DNA of 19,154 bases, from the NCBI GenBank assembly GCA_035267045.1, contig DATFMH010000001.1, positions 1 through 19,154 of the forward strand, read 5' to 3'. Source of the stretch: DATFMH01 sp035267045 (GTDB lineage: Bacteria > Bacteroidota > Rhodothermia > Balneolales > DATFMH01). Shown here piece after piece: positions 7,693-16,135 of this stretch. The stretch's first letter is position 1. Each line of letters opens with the position of its first letter. Made by a program: the position numbers and the translations under genes. A model generated the notes under the pieces. The model ran no database searches. It was given only the letters and a program-made list of their open reading frames with translations, and was not told where the DNA came from.

Positions 7693-9534
7693 TTAACTAA
7701 ACACGGAAGTTGTGGCACCTGAAGCTTTGACCGATTTTTCATAGGCGATGAGGAATCCCCGTTCACTCAGGGTACCGATTGGACGATTATCCGAGCCGTT
7801 GGCTAACACAGGTACTTCTGGTTCTCCGGATTCGATGAAAAAGTCGAAAGCTTTACCGAGCGAATCATTCAGGTGTAAAACGTAAAGGGTGTCCATGATA
7901 TCGGCTGCAATTATCAAAGGAGAACTCTCCTCGTCGTTCAGTAGATTACGAACGTCGTAAAGGGAAATGAGCCCGACTAATGCATTTGCATCATTCTTGA
8001 CAGGTAACACGAGAGCTTCTGATGAGGTAAAAGCATCGAGGATATCGTGAATAGGAGTTCTGACATCGATTACCGGCATCTCGGGAACCGGCCGGTAAGC
8101 TGACCGCACTTTGACATTTTCAAGAACCTCATGCATAAATTCATCCCGGTGTGAGATGCTGTCGACACGTGACTCAAGCTGCTCAACATAGATACTCCAG
8201 CTTTGTGCACCGATATAGGAAATAGCACTGGCAAAAATCAGGGGAAGCAGTAATTCATAACTACCACTCATCTCTGTGATCAGAATGGTACTGGCAATAG
8301 GAACATTACCTACGGCGCTGAAGAAAGCGGCCATACCGACCAGCACATAACCATTAGGATCGGATACGATCTGTGGGAAATAGTTGAACACAAATGCACC
8401 GAAGGCACCTCCGAGTACACCACCGATTACAAGCGACGGGGCAAAGTCACCACCCGTACCACCTGATTGCAATGTGAAGGTGGTAGCAAAAATCTTGAGA
8501 ATTCCCAGAGTCAGTAAAAATGCGATACTCAGGTTTCCGAAAAGAGCCTGTTGCAAATATCCGTAGCTTGAACCCATTACTGCCGGGAAAAAGAAGGCTA
8601 TGATACCAACTAATAAACCACCCAACGCCGGTTTAAGTGCCGGATGGAGATTCATTTTATCCATTACCCGGCTTTTAAAACCGATGAATACACGAACATA
8701 AAAAATGCCAACGACCGTAAGCAGAAGAGCTAATATAATATAAAGAGGTAATTCAACCGGTGTCTCGAAGTGAATCGCTTTAAACGTAAAAATTTCACTC
8801 CATCCATTTATGGAAGCATAGACGGAATACGCGACGATAGAAGAAATAATTGAAGGCATCAATCCTTCGCTTTCCATGTCCTTGCGATATAGCACTTCAG
8901 CTGAGAAGATAGCTCCACCGAGTGGTGCCCGGAATATTGAACCGATACCGGCTCCCATACCGGCCATCAATAATATTTTACGCTCATTTTCACTCAGTTT
9001 AAGTTTCTGTCCCAGGAAAGAACCGAAACCGGCCCCGAATTGTCCCATAGGGCCCTCACGCCCGGCACTGCCGCCAAAACCCATGGTTAACACCGAAGCA
9101 ACTAAACGGATAACCGGCACAAGCGGTTTGATGATCCCCTTATTCATGTGATAGGCTTCGATTACGGAATCAATACCCTGGGTATCGCTGGGCGGTGTTG
9201 TGAGATAAACAAGCAAGCCCGATAACAGTCCACCGGCCATAGGTAATAAAACAATCGCCCACCGTCTGGCAATATCTAATGTCTGGGTGAGCGAGAAATT
9301 TTTAGCGCCAACGCCTCCTTCTCCTACAGGAAGCGGGTGGTTATAACCGCCAAGTACTACAAAAGAAAAATGCTGTAAATGTTCTAACAGATAGGCGAAG
9401 ACAGTTGATCCAAGCCCGGCGACAACACCCACCAATACGGTTAGTAAAATCCATCGTCCGGTAGAGACTACATTCACAGCTTTGTTGAAGCCGTGCAATT
9501 TTGTATTAATATAACGTGTACTAAATCTTGGCAA
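7693..9534 (-). CDS. ClC-family chloride transporter/channel with C-terminal tandem CBS domains
   Basis: A 613-residue inner-membrane protein with about ten or more hydrophobic helices (28-450) that moves chloride. Signature motifs are GSAGREGP (155-162) with gating glutamate Glu160, IFRAPLGGAIFSAEVLY (200-216), and SGGTGGDFAP (357-366). Tyr449 aligns with Tyr445 of E. coli ClcA. The first anion motif, usually GSGIP, reads TQGID here. Two CBS domains occupy about 480-600 and suggest nucleotide control. The internal proton glutamate (Glu203 in ClcA) aligns with Val214. The start is TTG at 9534, chosen because AAGGAAG lies 6 bases upstream and no early ATG exists. Only 77 bp separate it from the divergent methyltransferase ATG. 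Confidence 0.95.
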   Translation of the reverse strand: MPRFSTRYINTKLHGFNKAVNVVSTGRWILLTVLVGVVAGLGSTVFAYLLEHLQHFSFVVLGGYNHPLPVGEGGVGAKNFSLTQTLDIARRWAIVLLPMAGGLLSGLLVYLTTPPSDTQGIDSVIEAYHMNKGIIKPLVPVIRLVASVLTMGFGGSAGREGPMGQFGAGFGSFLGQKLKLSENERKILLMAGMGAGIGSIFRAPLGGAIFSAEVLYRKDMESEGLMPSIISSIVAYSVYASINGWSEIFTFKAIHFETPVELPLYIILALLLTVVGIFYVRVFIGFKSRVMDKMNLHPALKPALGGLLVGIIAFFFPAVMGSSYGYLQQALFGNLSIAFLLTLGILKIFATTFTLQSGGTGGDFAPSLVIGGVLGGAFGAFVFNYFPQIVSDPNGYVLVGMAAFFSAVGNVPIASTILITEMSGSYELLLPLIFASAISYIGAQSWSIYVEQLESRVDSISHRDEFMHEVLENVKVRSAYRPVPEMPVIDVRTPIHDILDAFTSSEALVLPVKNDANALVGLISLYDVRNLLNDEESSPLIIAADIMDTLYVLHLNDSLGKAFDFFIESGEPEVPVLANGSDNRPIGTLSERGFLIAYEKSVKASGATTSVFS

Positions 9535-9540
9535 CTATTT

Positions 9541-9547
9541 CTTCCTT
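9541..9547 (-). promoter_or_regulatory. Ribosome binding site deciding a TTG start for the ClC gene
   Basis: On the minus strand AAGGAAG lies six bases before TTG (9534-9532). The first in-frame ATG comes only about 100 codons later, inside the membrane domain, so the TTG is the credible start. Confidence 0.6.
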
Positions 9548-9559
9548 ATTTTAGGGATG

Positions 9560-9567
9560 CAAATATA
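9560..9567 (-). promoter_or_regulatory. Candidate Bacteroidota-type -7 element (TAnnTTTG) for the ClC gene
   Basis: The minus strand reads TATATTTG at 9567-9560, 25 bases upstream of the TTG start, with TTTG at 9587-9584 as a possible -33 element and a 16-base spacer, slightly short of the usual 17-23. The identical octamer is found upstream of sbcD. Confidence 0.4.
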
Positions 9568-9611
9568 ATAATTTATTGCGTAACAAACAGCCGCAATTAT
9601 TAAATTTCAGC

Positions 9612-10502
9612 ATGAATCAAAAAAAACATTTTAGCTACACGGCTACTTTCATAATTATCAAGCTTTTCGGTTTAAGTACTGATCCTCTTTTTGTTCCATT
9701 AATTGATGAAAAAGCTTCCATCTACTATAAAAAGGTCGTTTCTCAACTTCCGATACCATTAAATTTCTTTAAATTTTTATTAAAATATTCCTGGATCAGG
9801 CGTTTTTCCATATTTATGGAAGATTTAATCCTCCCGGGCGACCTCATGCACCTTCTTATGAGAAAGGCATATATCAAGGATGCCATTTGCCATGCCCTTA
9901 ACGAAGGTTATGAACAAGTTGTTGTAATCGGATCCGGATTAGATTTTTCGGCTATTCGTACATCTGGATTGAATATCGATTCTTTTGAAGTCGATGCCGG
10001 CGACACCATTAATTTGAAGTACAATCTCATCAAACAATTACATTATCAAAACGATCACCTTCATTTCGTACCGGTTCATATCAGGGAATCCGGTATCTAT
10101 CGCGAGTTGTCCGATCATCCTTCTTTTAAATTGAACAAACCCACCCTCTTTATAGCTGAAGGTTTTTTGGACTACCAGGAGTTACCAACAATATATCGCA
10201 TACTGCACGATATGAATAAACTGACCGGTAATAAAAGCCGTTTTGTGTTTACCCTTTTCGATTTTAACGAAATGGATCCTGTTGATGCACAGATTATCCG
10301 TGATAGTGTGAAGTTTGTGGGAGAACACCTCAAACATAATATAGGACGAGGCCACATTGAAAAATTGCTTCATTCACACGATTTCAATCTCCGATGGATC
10401 GTCGATCCCTTAACCATGAAAGCCGAACGACTTAAACCTCTTGGTATTAAAAATCCGTTATTTAAAGGGTTCTATATAATGATGGCTGAATCCGTAAATT
10501 AA
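9612..10502 (+). CDS. SAM-dependent methyltransferase, leucine carboxyl methyltransferase (LCMT)-like family
   Basis: With the ATG at 9612 the protein has 296 residues; an upstream TTG at 9576 would add 12 residues but overlaps the ClC promoter element region and gives no family-like extension. The SAM fold is shown by motif I VVVIGSGLDF (103-112), the acidic residue at the end of strand 2 in FEVDAG (125-130, Glu126/Asp128), and the LCMT-type motif IAEGFLDY (181-188). Bacterial members of this family methylate carboxyl or hydroxyl groups of small molecules or natural products; the substrate here is unknown. The gene stands alone, divergent from ClC, with a TPR protein gene 105 bp downstream. 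Confidence 0.82.
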   Translation: MNQKKHFSYTATFIIIKLFGLSTDPLFVPLIDEKASIYYKKVVSQLPIPLNFFKFLLKYSWIRRFSIFMEDLILPGDLMHLLMRKAYIKDAICHALNEGYEQVVVIGSGLDFSAIRTSGLNIDSFEVDAGDTINLKYNLIKQLHYQNDHLHFVPVHIRESGIYRELSDHPSFKLNKPTLFIAEGFLDYQELPTIYRILHDMNKLTGNKSRFVFTLFDFNEMDPVDAQIIRDSVKFVGEHLKHNIGRGHIEKLLHSHDFNLRWIVDPLTMKAERLKPLGIKNPLFKGFYIMMAESVN

Positions 10503-10607
10503 AGATGTGAATACTTATTATGCGAATGTATAGAATCCTTTTGATTTTCATCGTACCTTACGACCCTTGTTAATGAATTTTCGAATATAATTACAAAAAT
10601 TATCTAT

Positions 10608-11522
10608 ATGATCAGCGATATTGATAGAATTTTACCACTGATACTTCAGGAAAAAAGATTAAACCAGAGAGCGCAAAAACAATTCCTCAAGCTTGTCAAG
10701 CAGATTGAAAAAGTGAAAGCAGATGACCGTTCTGCAGAAGAATGGTATGTATTGGGTTATGCCTATGAAGCACAGAATAACGATATCAAGGCGGTGGAAG
10801 CCTATACCGAATCCATCAAGTCGGACCCCGATTTTGAAGCGGCCTACAAAAATCGTGGCAGTGTCTTCACCCGAATGAAACAGTTTGAAGATGCCGAATT
10901 CGACCTGGAACATGCCCTTGACCTGGACCCTGAATTCACCCCGGCTAAATTTCAGCTTGCTGTTCTTCAAACACAGAAGTATGAGTACGATGATGCCATG
11001 TTGACATTGGATGAAATATTAGAGAAACAACCCGATCATCTTCAGTCATTGGCTCAAAAAGGGACTATTTTTGATAAACAGGGTAAATATAAAGAAGCCA
11101 TAGCCGCATTCGATAAAGTAATAGAACAGGAAGAAAACGATGGCAATCTTTTTTCTCAGCGTGCTATTTCAAAAGTGTTCAACAACGATCCCGATGGTGC
11201 ACTTGAAGATTTTCAAAAATCACAACGGCTCGAAGGCAACAATTATATCACAACATTCAACCTGGGTCTTGCATATGGCCTGATGCAGGATAAAAGTAAA
11301 CAGGCGTATCAAAATTTCGAAAAAGCATTCCGTAAGCAACCGACATTATTGGTTACATATCAGAAAGAAGCTCAAGAAGGTGAATTCACACGTCTGATAG
11401 ATAAACTGAATCAAATTCTCACGAATCTTAAGAATATCGATGATGATCAACCGGGTAAATTCTACCGCGAAGAACTGATCGATTTGCTCACACGAAAATT
11501 AAATGAAGTCTCTGATCAGTGA
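10608..11522 (+). CDS. Soluble tetratricopeptide-repeat protein
   Basis: A 304-residue protein without signal peptide or membrane helix, so it is probably cytoplasmic. From about residue 43 to 246 it is built of roughly six 34-residue TPRs, with the consensus small and aromatic positions visible: WYVLGYAYEAQNN (46-58), AAYKNRGSVFTRMKQFEDAE (78-97), SLAQKGTIFDKQGKYKEAI (147-165), and FNLGLAYGLMQ (217-227). Repeats of this kind form a superhelix for protein contacts. The C-terminus (250-304) is charged and helical. No enzyme domain is present and the partner is unknown. It is followed directly by a strong terminator. Confidence 0.85.
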   Translation: MISDIDRILPLILQEKRLNQRAQKQFLKLVKQIEKVKADDRSAEEWYVLGYAYEAQNNDIKAVEAYTESIKSDPDFEAAYKNRGSVFTRMKQFEDAEFDLEHALDLDPEFTPAKFQLAVLQTQKYEYDDAMLTLDEILEKQPDHLQSLAQKGTIFDKQGKYKEAIAAFDKVIEQEENDGNLFSQRAISKVFNNDPDGALEDFQKSQRLEGNNYITTFNLGLAYGLMQDKSKQAYQNFEKAFRKQPTLLVTYQKEAQEGEFTRLIDKLNQILTNLKNIDDDQPGKFYREELIDLLTRKLNEVSDQ

Positions 11523-11544
11523 GTAATCAACCGTTATCTGTAAT

Positions 11545-11578
11545 AAAAAAGGGACATGCCAAAGCATGTCCCTTTTTT
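11545..11578. terminator. Strong bidirectional Rho-independent terminator
   Basis: AAAAAA (11545-11550) is followed by GGGACATGC (11551-11559), a 4-base loop and GCATGTCCC (11564-11572), then TTTTTT (11573-11578). The 9-bp stem is exact and has A and T tracts on the two sides, so it can end transcription from the TPR gene (+) and from sbcDC (-), which converge here. Confidence 0.93.
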
Positions 11579-11661
11579 ATAATACCTTTCAAGCCTGAGT
11601 TCAAAATGATGTTACTTTATAATAAAACCCGCTTTAATCTGCGTAAAGCCTTGGCTAAATA

Positions 11662-14600
11662 TTAGTTAACGTGCCAAAGAACCTGGCTGCCATCACGTTT
11701 TTTAATGATCTCGAGACGGGTATCGATTCGTTCTTTGAGTTCTTCAACATGAGAGATTATACCCACCATACGGCCGTCTTCCTCAAGGTTCATGAGGGTC
11801 TTGATAGCCAGGTCCAGTGTCTCCGAATCAAGCGATCCAAAACCTTCATCAATAAAAATAGCATCCATTCTGAGTCCCCCGGAATGACTGGCGGCGACAT
11901 CAGCCAGTCCGAGAGCCAGGGCTAAGGAGGTAACAAACATTTCCCCTCCCGACAAAGTACGCACCGAACGTAAAGCTCCCGTATAATTATCAAATACATT
12001 AAGGTCCAGCCCGGCCTTTCTCCTGCCGTCAATAATATCTTCGGATCGAACCAGCTCGTAGCGATCCTGCGACATTCCGGATAACCGCTGATTAGCTTGA
12101 TCAGTGACTTCATCCAGAAAAACAGATAGTACAAAAGTCTGGAATTTCTGGTAGAACTGATTATTGCCCTTTGCCATATCCGACAACTTCAGGTATACGC
12201 CAGACTCTTCCTGAATCTCAACAAGCTTCTTCTCTTTCTCTACGATCTGATCCTTTATCTTTGTCAATTCTGTAATTAATGCTTTTTGAAGTGTAATTTC
12301 CTCCTGCAGATCACGATACTGTTTGTCTTTTTTATTCTCATCTTCTTTGATGATCTTCAGATCAGGTTCTTTTTTATCCTTTAACTGCTCCTGCAAACCG
12401 TTAACCTTCGTCGTTATCTCGATCTTCTTTTTAACCCACGCATCTTTCTCTTCTTCCAATTGATTTTTTTGTTCCATGTCAAGCAAAGCGTCATTCAAAT
12501 CATCGATATCTTCAAAGCCGGTATCATTGATCTCTTCAAGCAGTTTTTTCTCTCTTTTATCTAAATCTTCTTTCAGTTCATCAATGGCAGCCTGATTTGA
12601 TTTTACAACTTGTTCCCTGGAGGCTCTGCTTTGACGCAATTCATCAACTTTTTCCTGAGTATCTGAGAACTCTTCATCAAACTTACTAATGATATTTTCA
12701 GCTTTCTCAAGTTTCTTTTCGAGATCATCTTTTGATTTGATCCCATCCGGTTTTGATTCCGTAAGATTATCAATCCGTCCCTTCAAGGTGTCTTTCTTGC
12801 TCTGCTTTTCCTTTATCTGAATCTCATACTCGCTGCGCTTCTCTTTTTTGTCTTTAATGATTTGTTGAAGATCCAGTTTACGGTTTTTGTGTTTATTTAA
12901 CTTCTCTTTCGCTTCCCCGGCTTCTACCAAATCCTCTTTAATGCTTTCGAGTTGTTTCTGGAAATCAAGATCCGACAGATACACAATATCTCCCAATTGT
13001 TCAGTCAGATTCTTTATCTGTAATTCGGTCGTTTTAACCTGATCAGTCAGGTCATCATACATTTCTTTATTATCCTGATAATGTTGCTCAGCCTGTTCCT
13101 TATCAGCTTTTATGTTGTCGTATTCCTCATTCGTTACGGTTTGCTCGTTCGAATGAGCCGGATGCGGATGTTCCATTGATCCACAAACAGGACAAGGTTC
13201 CCCTTCTTCCAGGGTCATAGCCAATAATGCTGCCTGATTTTTCCTCCATTTTCGATCTGTTTCAACAAATAATTTTTGTGCATTACTTTGCAACTCTGAC
13301 GCTTCCTGAACTTTCCGGAATAACTCCTTTTGCCGCTTTTTTAACGTATCCTTTTGCTTTTCATATTTTTTCAGATCACTCCGATGACGGCCATATTTTT
13401 CATATTCTTTAAGTTTCTGTTCATGGAAAGCCTGTTTTTGAGCATGTTCTAATAATATCGGAAGATTTTTATCTATGGATGCCAGTTCTTGCTCAGAATC
13501 AATCAGAGCTTTTTCATACTCCTGATCATGCTCTTTGATATCATTCAGTTCCTGACGTATGGTTTTCTGCTGATATATTAATGAATCCAGCTCAGTAAAG
13601 AGATCTCTTGACGATTCATATTGCAATTTCCTTTTCCGGAAATCATCCATCTCCTCTTTTCGATCTTTGAAACCTGCAAGTGACGCTTCAGCAGCTTTTA
13701 AATGATCTTTTACCGTTTCAAGATCACGCTGATTTTGCTCCAGTTGCTCTTTTCTTGTCTGATATTTCTTCTTTACATCATTCCATTCATCTATGGGAGA
13801 TCGAAATAATTCAGCGTTAGCGGCTCTTTCGAGTTTCCTTTTTTTATTTTTTATTTGATCGCTTTGTTCTTCGTGTTCCTGCAGTGCTTTTTGTGCATTT
13901 TTGAGTTGATCGAACGATTCTTTGATCTTAACAGCGTTTTCTCTTTTCCTGGCGGCCTCCCGGTATTTTTTTTCGTATTCCAGAATCTGATCTGCCAATT
14001 TCTGTTGATGCTGCTTTTGATCTTTAATTCTCGTTTCCAGTTCGGTTTTATCATTCACCTCTTTGGAATCAAGCAAGGTCTGAACGGATCGTTTTATTTC
14101 ATCATAGTCACTTTCCTTTTCCTTAGCCATCTCCACCAACTGATCTGTGATGGTATTATACAAGCCTGTCCGGAATAACCGGGTTAATATCAATTCCCGC
14201 TCGTCTGTACTGGCCAGCAATAACTTCCTGAATTCGCCCTGCGGCAGCATGACTAACTGAACAAACTGCTTGTCATCAAAACCAAGAACATCTTTGACTG
14301 CATCGTTCACTTCACTGATTTTAGTTATCGGATCTCCGGAAGGTTTCATACGTCCGTTAAGTTTGTAAAAAGCTGCTTTTTGCGGCGTCTCCGTTTTATT
14401 CCCCTCTTTCAGATACGACGGTTTACGCTCCACCCTGTACAATTCCTCACCAATCTGGAAAGTAAATTCAACTTCTGTTTCTGTGTCGTTAGCCGCATAC
14501 TTCGACCGCATATCTTTCCCATCCCGTATACCCGATGTAACGCCGTACAGCGCATAACACATGGCATCAAATATAGAACTTTTCCCGGATCCGGTGGGAC

Positions 14601-14703
14601 CATGAATAAGAAACAGGCGATGTGAATCGAGACGATTAAAATCAACCGTAACACTACCGGCATATGGACCGAAAGCCCGCAATTTAAGCTCGATCGGTTT
14701 CAT
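11662..14703 (-). CDS. sbcC: SbcC, ATPase subunit of the SbcCD (Mre11-Rad50-type) exonuclease
   Basis: A 1013-residue SMC-like ATPase that works with SbcD to cut DNA hairpins and process blocked double-strand ends. The N-terminal half-ATPase has Walker A GPTGSGKS (35-42) and the Q-loop region QLVMLPQGEFRKLL (149-162). Two long coiled-coil arms (about 190-490 and 525-860) flank the zinc hook CPVC at 504-507, in GEPCPVCGSMEHPHP. The C-terminal half-ATPase has the signature LSGGE (917-921), Walker B IFIDE (949-953) and the D-loop GSLD. All key residues are intact and the length is normal for the family. The start ATG overlaps the sbcD stop by one base (TGATG), showing translational coupling. Confidence 0.97.
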   Translation of the reverse strand: MKPIELKLRAFGPYAGSVTVDFNRLDSHRLFLIHGPTGSGKSSIFDAMCYALYGVTSGIRDGKDMRSKYAANDTETEVEFTFQIGEELYRVERKPSYLKEGNKTETPQKAAFYKLNGRMKPSGDPITKISEVNDAVKDVLGFDDKQFVQLVMLPQGEFRKLLLASTDERELILTRLFRTGLYNTITDQLVEMAKEKESDYDEIKRSVQTLLDSKEVNDKTELETRIKDQKQHQQKLADQILEYEKKYREAARKRENAVKIKESFDQLKNAQKALQEHEEQSDQIKNKKRKLERAANAELFRSPIDEWNDVKKKYQTRKEQLEQNQRDLETVKDHLKAAEASLAGFKDRKEEMDDFRKRKLQYESSRDLFTELDSLIYQQKTIRQELNDIKEHDQEYEKALIDSEQELASIDKNLPILLEHAQKQAFHEQKLKEYEKYGRHRSDLKKYEKQKDTLKKRQKELFRKVQEASELQSNAQKLFVETDRKWRKNQAALLAMTLEEGEPCPVCGSMEHPHPAHSNEQTVTNEEYDNIKADKEQAEQHYQDNKEMYDDLTDQVKTTELQIKNLTEQLGDIVYLSDLDFQKQLESIKEDLVEAGEAKEKLNKHKNRKLDLQQIIKDKKEKRSEYEIQIKEKQSKKDTLKGRIDNLTESKPDGIKSKDDLEKKLEKAENIISKFDEEFSDTQEKVDELRQSRASREQVVKSNQAAIDELKEDLDKREKKLLEEINDTGFEDIDDLNDALLDMEQKNQLEEEKDAWVKKKIEITTKVNGLQEQLKDKKEPDLKIIKEDENKKDKQYRDLQEEITLQKALITELTKIKDQIVEKEKKLVEIQEESGVYLKLSDMAKGNNQFYQKFQTFVLSVFLDEVTDQANQRLSGMSQDRYELVRSEDIIDGRRKAGLDLNVFDNYTGALRSVRTLSGGEMFVTSLALALGLADVAASHSGGLRMDAIFIDEGFGSLDSETLDLAIKTLMNLEEDGRMVGIISHVEELKERIDTRLEIIKKRDGSQVLWHVN

Positions 14704-15863
14704 CAGGCTTCCTCCTTCAATGCTAACGTTACGGCATCTTCGATAACTTTCCTGGCCTTATCATCCATTTTTTCATCATTCACCCACTCATAGAACATTC
14801 CGAAAAGCTCAACCGGGTTTTTACTTTCAATATCTTCACCTGAAAAGGTATGACTTAAAACCAATTCCTTTTTATGCTCCCACTGCAATTTCAAGGTATT
14901 GGGATAACTTTTTTGTACGATCTGCATGGCATCGATAACCGGTTCTTCATTCGTCAACGTCACTTCCAGGAAATCACTGATACCGGGTAAAACTTCCGTA
15001 TAATCTTTATCGAGAATAAATTTACCTTTTATGATACGTCCTTTCACGCGCCGAAGATCCCGACGTGGTTTCAAATCTATTCGTTTGGTGGTTGTCATTC
15101 CAAGTCCATCCAGATGTACTATGGACACACTTTTAGTATGATCCGCTTCAGAAAATGAATATTTAAGCGGAGAACCGGAATAATGCACTTTCTCATTCAG
15201 AAATGACTGCGGACGATGAAGGTGTCCTAGTGCCGTATAACTAAATGCATCGAAAATTTGGGCCGGTACTGTTTCAACGCCGCCAACCGTTAATATCCGT
15301 TCTGAATCTGATGGTTTCCCACCACTTATAAACGCATGACCAATAAAAACGGACCTGTTTTGCTTCGGGTGTGTATCCATGATCTCCTCCACCATATAAT
15401 GCATCACATCCTCATGACTGCGTATACCATCTTCATTAACTCTGTGTCGTAATAACTCCGGCTCTATATACGGTATAGAATAGAAATAAACGGGACCTGA
15501 ATCGTCTTCAATAATAACCGGTTTTATGGGAAGGGAGAGTCTTCCCATGATATAAAAACCCTGTTTCTCCAGCAGGCCGCTATAACAGTGAATCCGATCA
15601 GAACTGTCATGATTGCCGGAGATGGCGATTACTTTTGTTTTATACTCCCGGATGAGTTTATCAATCGTATTATCAAATAACGTTACAGCATCACTGGGCG
15701 GAACGGAACGGTCGTATATATCACCGGCGATAATAACAACATCCGGCTGTTCTTTTCTGACAACTTCCAGGAAACGTTTCATGATAAAACGCTGATCATC
15801 GAGTAGCGATTGATTATTTAAATATTTCCCCAAATGCCAGTCGGCAGTGTGTAAGATCTTCAT
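14703..15863 (-). CDS. sbcD: SbcD, nuclease subunit of the SbcCD exonuclease
   Basis: A 386-residue Mn-dependent phosphoesterase, the bacterial Mre11. The metal-binding motifs are in order: HTADWHLGK (5-13; Asp8, His10), AGDIYDR (46-52; Asp48), GNHDS (83-87; Asn84, His85), GHAF (175-178; His176) and GHLHRP (213-218; His214, His216). The C-terminal part (about 270-386) is the cap and SbcC-binding region. It is the first gene of the two-gene operon with sbcC. The ATG at 15863 gives the standard family N-terminus MKILHTADWHLGK. A TATATTTG element lies 30 bases upstream. Together with SbcC it would suppress palindromes, which is of interest in a window so rich in inverted repeats. Confidence 0.97.
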   Translation of the reverse strand: MKILHTADWHLGKYLNNQSLLDDQRFIMKRFLEVVRKEQPDVVIIAGDIYDRSVPPSDAVTLFDNTIDKLIREYKTKVIAISGNHDSSDRIHCYSGLLEKQGFYIMGRLSLPIKPVIIEDDSGPVYFYSIPYIEPELLRHRVNEDGIRSHEDVMHYMVEEIMDTHPKQNRSVFIGHAFISGGKPSDSERILTVGGVETVPAQIFDAFSYTALGHLHRPQSFLNEKVHYSGSPLKYSFSEADHTKSVSIVHLDGLGMTTTKRIDLKPRRDLRRVKGRIIKGKFILDKDYTEVLPGISDFLEVTLTNEEPVIDAMQIVQKSYPNTLKLQWEHKKELVLSHTFSGEDIESKNPVELFGMFYEWVNDEKMDDKARKVIEDAVTLALKEEA

Positions 15864-15893
15864 TTCATGCTAAATTTAATCCGGATTTGTTAA

Positions 15894-15901
15894 CAAATAT
15901 A
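15894..15901 (-). promoter_or_regulatory. Candidate -7 element (TAnnTTTG) for sbcDC
   Basis: The minus strand reads TATATTTG at 15901-15894, with the sbcD ATG 30 bases downstream. It is the same octamer as before the ClC gene. A TTG at 15918-15916 gives only a 14-base spacer, so the -33 element is uncertain. Confidence 0.4.
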
Positions 15902-15936
15902 ATGAACGGAGGATTCAATAACAGAACGTTATTTAT

Positions 15937-15979
15937 AGAACACGGATGACGCAGATAACGCGGATTTTCGCAGGTTTTT
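15937..15979 (+). repeat. Degenerate dispersed repeat, copy 1
   Basis: This segment begins AGAAC and ends GCGGATTTTCGCAGGTTTTT. It aligns without gaps to 17287-17329 at about 29 of 43 positions, with a shared ATAGAAC start and shared GCGGATTT core. Both copies are in the same orientation and flank the PLP enzyme gene. Confidence 0.4.
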
Positions 15980-16135
15980 AGAAAATAACGACAGGCGTCC
16001 GACGACTATTTATTCCCTTATAAAGTCATCCCGGACTTTCGTGGATAAGGGCTATAACTTTATTCAAAGAGTATACCTCTCCAATATCTTTTTAATCCAT
16101 TGCTCTTTGTTACTTAATTAGAGATTTTGTTTTGA

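Noticed and set aside
9296..9355. Possible repeat-derived peptide insert in the ClC protein (HPLPVGEGGVGAKN, residues 66-79)
   Set aside because: It recalls translated palindromic repeats, but loops of this kind after the first helix are also native to this ClC subfamily, and no second copy is seen in the window.
13855..14178. 107-codon open frame on the plus strand
   Set aside because: It lies wholly inside sbcC on the other strand; its Phe/Leu-rich text is the reverse complement of the Lys/Glu-rich coiled coil.
11662..15863. sbcDC as part of a defence system
   Set aside because: Lengths, motifs and operon layout are those of ordinary housekeeping SbcCD, and no defence partner genes are adjacent.
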